DNA of 33,419 nucleotides, from contig JABMDK010000019.1 in assembly GCA_015903995.1 (NCBI GenBank), positions 24,788-58,206 of the forward strand, read 5' to 3'. Position 1 is the stretch's first letter; each line of letters opens with the position of its first letter. Positions 7,827 to 15,483 of this stretch are shown here, piece by piece. The notes beneath the pieces are model-generated. The model had not been told where the DNA came from and did not search any database. It saw only the letters and a program-made list of their open reading frames with translations. The stretch is from Nitrospira sp. Its GTDB lineage: Bacteria; Nitrospirota; Nitrospiria; Nitrospirales; Nitrospiraceae. A program made the translations under genes and the position numbers.

Positions 7827-10493
7827 ATGACATCGATGCCTGCTCAACCATCGACCCAAAAAATCGGTTATCTCCTGAAGATCTTTCCCAAGGTCTCGGA
7901 GACGTTCATTCTTCAAGAGGTCCTGGACTTGGAAGCGCTTGGAGTGAATCTTACGATTTTCGCGTTGCAGCGCCCAACCGATCGTATTACTCACGGTCTG
8001 GCCGATCATGTCCTTGCATCCATCATGTACCTGCCGGACTCTTTCCTGACCGTCCGACACAGTCCCCTATGGGCTCATCTTCGTCTATTCATTGAATCTC
8101 CCCGACGCTATTTGTCGACCCTGCGCTTTTGGCTTCAAACTGTGGACCGACCATCGTGGTCAAAATTTGTCCAGGCAGGATCATTAGCCACCGCACTCCA
8201 AGACCACCACATCGACCACCTCCACGTCCACTTTGCGAATACTCCCACGAGCGTCGCGGAACTGACACACCGATTCACCGGAATCCCTTACAGCATGACA
8301 GGCCATGCCAAGGACATCTTTCTGGCCACTCCGGCGACGCTCGGCCGAAAAATGCACCATGCGGAATTCGTCGTCACCTGCACCGAACATAATCGCCGGT
8401 ATCTCCAGAATCTATGCGACAACGACACGCCGCTCTATTGCCTCTACCACGGTCTGAATTTGGATCGGTTCGATCAGCTCCGCACGAACCATCGAGTGAG
8501 ACGCTCGACGACTCCCACCATCGTGAGCGTGGGACGTTTCCGGGACAAAAAGGGATTTCCCACACTCGTCCGCGCGTGCCATCTGCTGGCTATCCGTGGC
8601 CATCGCTTTTGCTGCCGTATTGTCGGATGCGGACCGCTCCAAGCCGAACTGGAAACCTTGCTTCACGAGTTGAACCTCGAACAGGTCGTCACGTTGGTCG
8701 GACAAAAAACGCTCGAAGAAGTCGTGGCGTTCTACCAAGAGGCTGACATCTTTGCCCTGCCCTGTCAGGTGTCTCAAGACGGCGATCGCGACGGCATTCC
8801 GAACGTCCTCATGGAAGCCATGGCTTGTCGACTCCCCGTTGTGACCACGGAGGTTTCCGGCATTCCTGAGCTTGTCCGGCATGATGACAATGGTTTTCTG
8901 GTCCCCCAACGAGACCCAGAAGCTCTGGCCCTCGCTCTTGCCCACCTCATCGAGAGTCCGGCACTCCGCGAACGTCTGGGGCAGGCGGGACGCGAGACGA
9001 TCGAGCAACGTTTTTCGTCCAGCCAAGGCAGCCAACGCCTGAAAGCACTCCTCTTCAGAGAAAAACAGGCGGCCAACCAAGCGGGTTTATTGGATGTGCT
9101 CACTCCGCTCAACCATCCGGAACACAGCAATAGCCCCAGCCATACGGCATCCACAAGATCAGCCGATAAAATCGGCTATGTCTTGAAAGGGTTCCCTCGT
9201 CGATCGGAGGCGTTCATCACGAACGAGATTCTTTTATTGGAACAGATGGGGCTTCAGCTGCACCTTTTCTCGGCCTTTGAGGGCGAACCGGTTTTCACAG
9301 AGACCCAAGCAAGGCTCCTGCAATCATCGGTGACCTATCTGCCTGAAGACCGTGATCGCACGAATAGTGGATTTCTGACATGGCTTCTTGGCAACCTTCC
9401 CCGGTATTTCCCCAGTCACCTTCGACTGATTCGTACTGTTCCGCGTCGATATCTGCGCACCGCATGGGAAGCCTGGACGCTCAGCCTGCGCTGTCGGAGC
9501 ACGTTCTTCTCATGGCCGAAGAAAGTCTTCTACAAGGATTTTCTCCGTGCTGGCTCGATCGCCTGCTCCGTGCTCGATACGGGAAACATTTGCCATCTGC
9601 ATGCTCATTTTTGCCATGGGGCGACAACGATGGCCATGTTTGCCGGTCTGCTGAGCGACCTCCCCTTTAGCTTTACCGCCCATGCGAAAGATATCTACTT
9701 GCCCAAACTCAATCCCGGCGATCTTCTGCACATCAAATTGCGTCGGGCAAAGTTTGTGGTGACCTGCACCGGGGCCAATCTCCACCACTTGCAAGAGATT
9801 TCCTCACAGGGTGCGCCGATCCATACCATCTATCATGGAGTCGATACGGCTCGTTTTGCTCCGCCCATCGGTCGGCAGGCTTCAGCGGTTCCAACGATCC
9901 TTTCGGTCGGACGCTTTGTGGAGAAGAAAGGGTTTCCCTTCTTGATCGAGGCCTGCCGTATCATCAGGGATCATGGGGTGTCGTTTCGCTGCCGAATCGT
10001 CGGTGAGCCGGATGAACAGACGGATCTGGTACGAGACTTGATTCGCCGACATCACCTCGAGCAAGAGGTTTCGATTGGCCCTGGCGTGTCACAGGAAGAA
10101 CTTCGCACGATCTATCAGGATGCGACCGTCTTCGTCCTTCCCTGTCATATCGTGGATAACGGTGATCGTGACGGGATCCCAAATGTCTTGGCGGAAGCCA
10201 TGGCCTCCGGAGTCCCGGTGATTTCCACTTCAGTTTCAGGTATTCCGGAATTGATTGACGCTCGATGCAACGGGCTTCTTGTCGCACCACGCGACCCAGT
10301 AGCCCTTGCCAACGCCATTGAAGAACTGCTGCTTGATTCTGCCTTTCGTGACAGTCTTGCCCATGCCGGGCGTGAGACAATATGCCGAATCTTTGACTCA
10401 CGCAAGACAACGAAAACACTCTTTGAGCTCTTCCAGGTAGAAGCGGCTGAGGCTACCGTCCACCAGCAGGAGGCCCATGCTGCTTGCCGCTAG
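7827..10493 (+). CDS. Tandem (two-module) GT4-type glycosyltransferase
   Basis: 888 residues made of two homologous halves, about 1-420 and 445-885, joined by a Ser/His/Asn-rich linker. Each half opens with Lys-Ile-Gly-Tyr-(Leu/Val)-Leu-Lys-x-Phe-Pro and contains Leu-His-(Val/Ala)-His-Phe. Both have the motif Asp-Arg-Asp-Gly-Ile-Pro-Asn-Val-Leu-x-Glu-Ala-Met-Ala (about 318 and 778), ending in Val-Ser-Gly-Ile-Pro-Glu-Leu. These match the C-terminal donor site of GT4 enzymes, with the acidic E-x7-E-type region preserved in both halves. Both modules look catalytically competent, so the protein may add two sugars in sequence. The gene overlaps the heparinase-like gene by 17 bases. Confidence 0.88.
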   Translation: MTSMPAQPSTQKIGYLLKIFPKVSETFILQEVLDLEALGVNLTIFALQRPTDRITHGLADHVLASIMYLPDSFLTVRHSPLWAHLRLFIESPRRYLSTLRFWLQTVDRPSWSKFVQAGSLATALQDHHIDHLHVHFANTPTSVAELTHRFTGIPYSMTGHAKDIFLATPATLGRKMHHAEFVVTCTEHNRRYLQNLCDNDTPLYCLYHGLNLDRFDQLRTNHRVRRSTTPTIVSVGRFRDKKGFPTLVRACHLLAIRGHRFCCRIVGCGPLQAELETLLHELNLEQVVTLVGQKTLEEVVAFYQEADIFALPCQVSQDGDRDGIPNVLMEAMACRLPVVTTEVSGIPELVRHDDNGFLVPQRDPEALALALAHLIESPALRERLGQAGRETIEQRFSSSQGSQRLKALLFREKQAANQAGLLDVLTPLNHPEHSNSPSHTASTRSADKIGYVLKGFPRRSEAFITNEILLLEQMGLQLHLFSAFEGEPVFTETQARLLQSSVTYLPEDRDRTNSGFLTWLLGNLPRYFPSHLRLIRTVPRRYLRTAWEAWTLSLRCRSTFFSWPKKVFYKDFLRAGSIACSVLDTGNICHLHAHFCHGATTMAMFAGLLSDLPFSFTAHAKDIYLPKLNPGDLLHIKLRRAKFVVTCTGANLHHLQEISSQGAPIHTIYHGVDTARFAPPIGRQASAVPTILSVGRFVEKKGFPFLIEACRIIRDHGVSFRCRIVGEPDEQTDLVRDLIRRHHLEQEVSIGPGVSQEELRTIYQDATVFVLPCHIVDNGDRDGIPNVLAEAMASGVPVISTSVSGIPELIDARCNGLLVAPRDPVALANAIEELLLDSAFRDSLAHAGRETICRIFDSRKTTKTLFELFQVEAAEATVHQQEAHAACR

Positions 10494-12597
10494 TCAGCAC
10501 AAACCCTCCAAACAGATAGATCGTCGACCTATCTTCACAGCGCCTTTTCGAGGGTTCACCGCAGAAGCGCTGCTGCTGCATTTCCAAACCAGGGCTACGG
10601 TCCACTACTTCCCGGTTCCGGACGTGGTTGAGACGGCTCGCCTCAAAATCGATAACATCTTGGGGAACCAATTTGAGTTCAACGGTGAACGACACCGGTT
10701 GCCCGCGCCGATCCAGTGGCTCACCAACCCCAGCAGCGACCGGGAATGGCAGATTCTGCTCCACAAATTTTATTACGCTGTCGGGCTCGGCATGGCCTAT
10801 TGCGAGACACACAAGCCTCACTACGCCGAGAAATGGGTTGAGCTGACGAGTTCGTGGATGTGTAGTGTTCCCCTCGACTTTCTACCGAGCGATGTTGCCG
10901 GGCGACGCATCCAGAATTGGATTTTCGCGCACTACTATTTCGTGAGTGCCGGACAGACAAGCTGTGTCACACCTGAGTTCTATCGTTCCTTCCTGGAGTC
11001 ATTGCACGACCAGGTCTCGTATCTCCGCAACCATGTCACTCCGGCTCGCAACCATCGGACTTTAGAGCTGTGTGCGATCTTCTTGGCTGCCGTCGTGTTT
11101 CCTGAGTTTGCTGAATCCGCAGCCTGGCTGAGCTGGTCCAAAGACGAACTGTCGAAGAACATTCAATCCGACCTGCAGCCAGACGGTGTCCACTGCGAGC
11201 AATCGACCGACTACCATCATCTCGTCCTCAAGAATTACCTCTGGGTCAAGAAGCTTGCAATTCTCAACCAGATCCAGATGCCGGAGCAGTTTGATGCGTT
11301 GGTGCAGAACGCGCTGGAATTCTCGCTCTACTGTCACAGGCCTGACGGCATGATCCCGTCGCTGAGCGACGGGGATAGCCGCTGTTTCTTGGACCTGTTG
11401 CAGCAAGGCTACGAACTCTATGGAGGAGAAGACCTCTTATATGTTGCATCGCGAGGAAAGAAGGGACAGCCTCCGGCGATGCGATCAAAATGGTTCTCGC
11501 ACAGCGGATACGCTGTTCTGCGGAGCGGTTGGGGCGACCGGGACGAAGCCTATGAGGACGAACGGTATTTGATCTTTGATTGTGGCCCCCTGGGCGTAGG
11601 CAATCACGGGCACTTTGATCTGCTGAGCCTCGAGGCATATGCATATGGCACCGCGCTCATCGTCGACCCTGGCCGCTATACCTACGACGAGTCTGGTCCC
11701 GTCAACTGGCGCGCCCACTTTCGTAGTACGGCTTCCCATAATACCGTGCTGGTGAACGGCCGAAATCAAACTCGTTATGAGTGGAGAAAAAATCGCTTCC
11801 GAATTTCCGGTCCTGAGCCGGATAGGGATATCACGGCATTCGTCCATGAGCCTGGGCTCGACTATCTGCATGGAGCCGCCAGAAGTCATGAATACCCCGT
11901 TGCTCATGAGCGGAAGGTGTTGTTCGTAAACAGGGAATACTGGGTAATTGTTGACCTTTTACGAGCCACCGAGTTCCATACATATGACCTGTTATTTCAC
12001 CTGTCACCTTCGGCCCAGGATCGGGTCTCGATCATGGTGTCGGATAGCACGCTGTCGATCCATGCGCCGCAACTTATTCTCGCTCACCCGCTCATTCCGT
12101 ACGTACGCCCCTCTATCCTGGAAGGCTTTGTCTCCCCCGTGTACGGCGAAAAACAGTGCGCGCCGATAGGCCCCGGTGGTCCGATTAAAGACCGTCAGCT
12201 TACTGTCGAACCACTGCGTCTGATAGATCAGATTCTGGTTTTTATCCGTCCACATATTGTGGGGATTATTCATGTTGATCTGCGGCAGTGCCACTTTCCG
12301 AGTCGGCGTCCACGTTTGGCCGCTGATAGCCGTAGCCGTCCCAGGCTTGCTCTTGCCTCTGGTCTTCTCAAATTGCGTATCGACCCAGATTTCACCGACT
12401 GCCGGGGTTGTGGGGTTGGAGAGGGTTCCCTTCGGCAAATCATTCCCATATCGGGCACTCAAGACGGCATCGAGATTGGCAACGGCTCCGCCGGTGATGC
12501 GGACATCGACACTAGGATAGGTAATATGCCAGGGACCAGCCGCGGCGTAGTCCAGCCAATTGGCCGGATGAGTTGCGATGAAAAACGTGCGGAGTAA
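10477..12597 (+). CDS. Heparinase II/III (alginate-lyase-like) protein, C-terminus replaced by foreign antisense sequence
   Basis: The reading frame is 706 codons, but recognisable family sequence stops near residue 560. The N-terminal alpha/alpha toroid includes Ala-Arg-Asn-His-Arg-Thr-Leu-Glu and Gln-Ser-Thr-Asp-Tyr-His-His. The heparinase II/III beta domain has Gly-Asn-His-Gly-His-Phe-Asp (about 374-380), Asp-Pro-Gly-Arg-Tyr-Thr-Tyr and Ser-His-Asn-Thr-Val (about 419-423). After about 12165 the frame reads the complement of the neighbouring cupredoxin gene, giving low-complexity Arg/Pro/Gly-rich residues. The ATG has an ideal GGAGG 4 bases upstream. The parental enzyme likely cleaves or edits an acidic exopolysaccharide made by the preceding glycosyltransferases. 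Whether this truncated form folds is uncertain. Confidence 0.75.
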   Translation: MLLAASQHKPSKQIDRRPIFTAPFRGFTAEALLLHFQTRATVHYFPVPDVVETARLKIDNILGNQFEFNGERHRLPAPIQWLTNPSSDREWQILLHKFYYAVGLGMAYCETHKPHYAEKWVELTSSWMCSVPLDFLPSDVAGRRIQNWIFAHYYFVSAGQTSCVTPEFYRSFLESLHDQVSYLRNHVTPARNHRTLELCAIFLAAVVFPEFAESAAWLSWSKDELSKNIQSDLQPDGVHCEQSTDYHHLVLKNYLWVKKLAILNQIQMPEQFDALVQNALEFSLYCHRPDGMIPSLSDGDSRCFLDLLQQGYELYGGEDLLYVASRGKKGQPPAMRSKWFSHSGYAVLRSGWGDRDEAYEDERYLIFDCGPLGVGNHGHFDLLSLEAYAYGTALIVDPGRYTYDESGPVNWRAHFRSTASHNTVLVNGRNQTRYEWRKNRFRISGPEPDRDITAFVHEPGLDYLHGAARSHEYPVAHERKVLFVNREYWVIVDLLRATEFHTYDLLFHLSPSAQDRVSIMVSDSTLSIHAPQLILAHPLIPYVRPSILEGFVSPVYGEKQCAPIGPGGPIKDRQLTVEPLRLIDQILVFIRPHIVGIIHVDLRQCHFPSRRPRLAADSRSRPRLALASGLLKLRIDPDFTDCRGCGVGEGSLRQIIPISGTQDGIEIGNGSAGDADIDTRIGNMPGTSRGVVQPIGRMSCDEKRAE

Positions 12598-13083
12598 TCG
12601 CGTTGCGAGGTCGCTGCTAGTCGGCACGGTAATGCCATTGACCAGAGAGATGTTCTCACCTAGATCAAGGCCGGACGTGGCCGGATTGTCCACAATCACG
12701 GCGCCAAACATATACGGGTGAATCTTGCAGGTAAAGACGTAGAGCCCTGGCGTATGCAACATAAGGGAATCGGATCCCTTACGTGGTGCCGTGTCAAACG
12801 GCATATTGATCGCTCCCGTCGGGAAAATCAGACTGGTGCGCGTGTGCACCGTATTGGATTTACCGGTAAACACCACTTCGGTTCCCGGCGTAGCGACCGC
12901 CAACGACCGGAACCCTGCGACCGGACCAGAGGCGTTCCTAAACCAGGCACCCGGTTCATCGGTGAGCTCAAAAATAATGCGGGGATCGCCGGCCTGAACA
13001 GTGCTCACTCCGGAACCAATGCCGATGATCGACAGATAGGCTGCCACCAATGAATAGATGACTGACCGTACACGATTTCCCAT
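12004..13083 (-). CDS. Secreted cupredoxin (type-1 copper) domain protein, 3'-truncated
   Basis: Start ATG 13083 has GGAGG 5 bases upstream; an ATG at 13095 overlaps that site and is less likely. A signal peptide ends near Val-Gln-Ala-Gly (about residue 32). A cupredoxin domain (about 33-135) carries a His in Thr-Val-His-Thr-Arg-Thr and Cys-Lys-Ile-His-Pro-Tyr-Met. That matches the Cys-x2-His-x-x-Met type-1 copper ligand set. A second region near 270-305 (Asn-Pro-His-Asn-Met-Trp-Thr-Asp, then Thr-Val-Phe-Asn-Arg) looks like the start of a YncE-type beta-propeller. Real sequence ends near 12165; the last 50 or so codons are antisense heparinase DNA. The promoter region carries an 11-bp repeat array (13275-13313), suggesting two-component control. 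Confidence 0.7.
   Translation of the reverse strand: MGNRVRSVIYSLVAAYLSIIGIGSGVSTVQAGDPRIIFELTDEPGAWFRNASGPVAGFRSLAVATPGTEVVFTGKSNTVHTRTSLIFPTGAINMPFDTAPRKGSDSLMLHTPGLYVFTCKIHPYMFGAVIVDNPATSGLDLGENISLVNGITVPTSSDLATRLLRTFFIATHPANWLDYAAAGPWHITYPSVDVRITGGAVANLDAVLSARYGNDLPKGTLSNPTTPAVGEIWVDTQFEKTRGKSKPGTATAISGQTWTPTRKVALPQINMNNPHNMWTDKNQNLIYQTQWFDSKLTVFNRTTGAYRRALFFAVHGGDKAFQDRGAYVRNERVSENKLRRMDRQRAIRHHDRDPILGRR
12155..12175. other. Junction fusing the 3' ends of two convergent genes
   Basis: Plus-strand heparinase sequence is sensible up to about Tyr-Gly-Glu-Lys-Gln-Cys-Ala-Pro. Minus-strand cupredoxin-protein sequence is sensible down to about Asn-Arg-Thr-Thr-Gly-Ala-Tyr. The two meet here with no stop codon or intergenic space, and each frame then continues for hundreds of bases as antisense of the other gene. 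A deletion or other rearrangement removed both natural 3' ends. Confidence 0.65.
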
Positions 13084-13256
13084 GCATACCTCCATGCAAT
13101 AGGGGTTCGGTTAACATGAAACCCTGTGAAAATGATTCCCTCACCTTCCGCGAATAGGCAGGGTCCTCACTTGATAACCAGTAGGGCTCGTCCTGCGTCG
13201 CAAAACATTGTTCTCGCCCTCCATCTTTGCAGACAGGATTCTAATTTGAGAGAGGC

Positions 13257-13318
13257 ATCATACTGCTGGAGAGATAAGAAGCACATAAGGACAAGATAAG
13301 AAGTTGATAAGAAATGAG
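13257..13318 (-). promoter_or_regulatory. Second 11-bp direct-repeat array with -10 hexamer, upstream of cupredoxin gene
   Basis: Read on the minus strand, cores TTCTTA (13313-13308), TTCTTA (13302-13297), TCCTTA (13291-13286) and TTCTTA (13280-13275) recur at exact 11-bp spacing, each followed by T. The first unit, CTCATTTCTTA, is identical to the first unit of the 5843 array. TATGAT at 13262-13257 lies 11 bases after the last unit and fits a -10 element, matching the geometry of the other array. The predicted transcript would have a leader of roughly 165-170 bases before ATG 13083. The remainder of the 13084-13365 gap holds no coding sequence that can be supported. Confidence 0.72.
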
Positions 13319-13365
13319 GTGAAAGAACATGAGCATCGCCTTTCAGATGGGACGGCTCGCGAGGT

Positions 13366-14053
13366 TCATCGAACATCTTGAACAAATATTTGTGGCAACA
13401 CAGGCAGACGGAACTCCACATGGAGAATAATGAGAAGGACGCGGACAAAGCTGCGCCAGATGCCCATCTTGATGAACTTGCGGGCATCGGTAATGACCCG
13501 TCTCCTTGATGAGTTTCTCGCAGAACGCAACATCTTCCAGAAAGGGCCGGTTAGGAAATCCGCCTAGTTGGTTGAACAGTGTGCGACGAACAAAGAGGGC
13601 CTGATCGCCATAGATAATCCGGCTTCTCACACAACGGAAATTATCTAGGCATGAGATCAACCGCAGCCGCCAGTCATCGCCGGAGAACTGGTGCATGAAG
13701 CCGCCGGCCTGAATCGATTGATCCGCCTCCATGTCATTCAACTGTCGAATAGCGCCGTCCGGCAAGATTGTATCGGCATGCAGAAAGAGCAGCCACTCGC
13801 CCTTCGCCTGCATGGCACCGGCATTCATCTGAGAAGCACGGCCTTTGGGTGCAGCTAACAACCGGCGTGAGGGGTGAGGCGTAAGGGGTGAGGGGCGCTG
13901 AAAACCAAAATTCGACAGGACGACATGTGTCCCGCCGGAACTGCCGCCGTCTACGACAATCACTTCGAATTCGCCTTATTGAAGGAACAATGCGCGCAAT
14001 GTATGCGGCAATGCCTTTTCCTCGTTATAGGTGGGCATCACCACGCTGATCAT
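13366..14053 (-). pseudogene. GT2 glycosyltransferase (TIGR04283-like), broken by a stop and a frameshift
   Basis: The start ATG 14053 overlaps the ferritin-like stop (ATGA). The N-terminus Met-Ile-Ser-Val-Val-Met-Pro-Thr-Tyr-Asn-Glu-Glu and the following Val-Ile-Val-Val-Asp-Gly-Gly-Ser-Ser are classic GT2. Phe-Leu-His-Ala-Asp-Thr is the metal-site region. An in-frame TAA at 13978-13976 separates Phe-Leu-Gln from Gly-Glu-Phe-Glu-Val. Near 13490-13505 the frame shifts after Glu-Lys-Leu-Ile-Lys-Glu. The family C-terminus (Ile-Thr-Asp-Ala-Arg-Lys-Phe ... Gln-Asp-Val-Arg, stop 13368-13366) resumes in another frame, apparently with some residues missing. A heptamer-repeat segment also interrupts the domain. 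It resembles the rSAM/selenodomain-associated transferase 2 family. Probably non-functional. Confidence 0.8.
13865..13892. repeat. Four tandem 7-bp repeats inside the broken GT2 gene
   Basis: GCGTGAG, GGGTGAG, GCGTAAG and GGGTGAG follow one another without spacers (consensus GSGTRAG). In the minus-strand gene they encode a Pro/Ser/Thr/His-rich stretch between the Val-Val-Asp-Gly-Gly-Ser motif and Ala-Pro-Lys-Gly-Arg-Ala, where family members normally have a compact helix and strand. This looks like an inserted or expanded minisatellite. Confidence 0.6.
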
Positions 14054-14686
14054 GTCGAACACCAGTCCGGCAGGAATGTCCGGACATCCTGCGCCCAAGC
14101 CGTGGCATCTTCGTCGATGCGTTCGAACAGATCGCAGAGCGTGAGGACCATGGCGTCGGTCAATGCGAGGTATCGCTGCGCCCGTTGCCTGAGATCTGCC
14201 ACATCGGTTTCGCCTCGCTTGATTGCCCGCTCGATCTGGCGACGACCGAATCCATGGTGCGCTTCTTCCTGACGGAGCAGGACTCGGCGGAGCCGCCCAA
14301 AGGGTGCAGCTCGTTTTGCCAATCCTTGTTCGATCCGTGTGAGAATCGCCTCCCCCCAAACCTTCAAGAACGACTTGTTCGGCGAGGAACGTCTCCGTGA
14401 GGTCGCGGCGAGCCAGCGCATCGTTCAGCATTCTCCGATAGTCTTCCAAGGGAGGAAGAACCGGTGTATCCCGGAGGTGTTTCGGTGCAAGCCAGGCAAT
14501 GGCCCCCTGAAAGACCCGCGCGTGCATCGCCTCCTGTTTGGCCTGGCTCAACAGAAATCGCTGCGTCGTTGGATTATCGGATAACGCGGCTTGGCCCGTT
14601 GCACATTCGTGGGCCATCCGTTCGCCATGCTCTAAAAACGTCAACAGCCTGGCAATAGGCACCCGCTCATCATGACCGACCAGCAT
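14050..14686 (-). pseudogene. Ferritin-like diiron protein, single frameshift
   Basis: The start ATG 14686 has AAGGAG 7 bases upstream and overlaps the DUF547 3' end by 17 bases. The first frame gives four-helix-bundle sequence with Glu-His-Gly-Glu-Arg-Met-Ala-His-Glu and Lys-Gln-Glu-Ala-Met-His. At a run of six G residues (minus strand, 14357-14352) the frame is lost. With five G it continues as Glu-Gly-Leu-Gly-Glu-Ala-Ile-Leu-Thr and later Gln-Glu-Glu-Ala-His-His, ending at TGA 14052-14050. The Glu and Glu-x-x-His ligand pairs expected for a diiron ferritin-like protein are all present across the two frames. One base restores the whole protein, so a homopolymer sequencing error or slippage is possible. 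Its exact function is unknown. Confidence 0.75.
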
Positions 14687-15464
14687 GGGGCATCTCCTTG
14701 GGTGGGATCCCGTTTAAGCTCCAGTCGTAGTCGAGATACTCGATACGATAGTCCGATCGCATCAGGTCTTGAGCCAATTCAGGATCGCGTACATAGCGGG
14801 TGATGTAGGACAAGACCGATCCGGCGGCTCGACTGAAATCATCTTCAAACCATGTAAAGATATTGGAGAGGGAGGCAACCTTCCGTGTGCGATCAAAGCG
14901 ATTGCGTGTGGGATCGTTGACGAAGGCCCTGGCGACATCATCGAGTTGGCGGTCGAGCTGATCCGGCTCATAGGACCAAGGCTGGAGCTTGGGACAGGAT
15001 ACGGAGGCGCACACAATGGCAAAATGAATCAACGGTTCATGAAATTGCTTGATCAGCACCTGTCGTTCCAGATCGTAGAGATTGATGGTGGCTCCCCCTA
15101 CCCGATAGTCCCGTCCGATGAAGTAGCGATAGCGTCCCACCGCGCTCACCGGTGAGTCGCGATCGAGGATGCCCTTGATCGCAAAGGCATTGTACGCATT
15201 GATCCAGAAGGCCAGCCGTTCATTGCGCGTCGCAAACGCGTTGGGATCAACTCGGTCTAACTGTGCAAGATAGGCCGGTAGTCGATCATCCAGTTGAATC
15301 GATGGATAGTCGACAGCTCAGTCCCTCACGTGTGCCTCCAAGACTCGACTCACCAGTCTGTGCGAAAAGGCGTCGGATGGAATGGGTTCGGCAGGTGTGA
15401 ATGTTCTCGGAACGGCCGAACAGCCTCCAGTGATGATGATCAGGCTCAGTACGATCCACGGCAT
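14670..15464 (-). pseudogene. DUF547 lipoprotein with an in-frame TGA
   Basis: The start ATG 15464 has a G-rich ribosome site 6 bases upstream; GTG 15467 is the alternative. The N-terminus has a hydrophobic segment and the lipobox Ile-Thr-Gly-Gly-Cys. After Glu-Ala-His-Val-Arg-Asp an in-frame TGA (15320-15318) occurs, and the same frame continues as Ala-Val-Asp-Tyr-Pro. DUF547 core motifs follow: Phe-Trp-Ile-Asn-Ala-Tyr-Asn-Ala-Phe, His-Phe-Ala-Ile-Val-Cys-Ala-Ser-Val-Ser-Cys-Pro, and Asn-Ile-Phe-Thr-Trp-Phe. A Gly codon (GGA) would be expected at the stop. DUF547 has a papain-like fold of undetermined substrate. The gene lies 19 bp after the radical SAM gene in the same operon. A fragment could reinitiate internally but would lack export. 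Confidence 0.82.
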
Positions 15465-15483
15465 CACAATCCCCCCTGCCTTA

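Noticed and set aside
13167..13487. Minus-strand 106-codon frame covering the GT2 3' end and the array
   Set aside because: It has no ribosome site or family match, runs through the repeat array and out-of-frame GT2 sequence, and is not supported as a gene.
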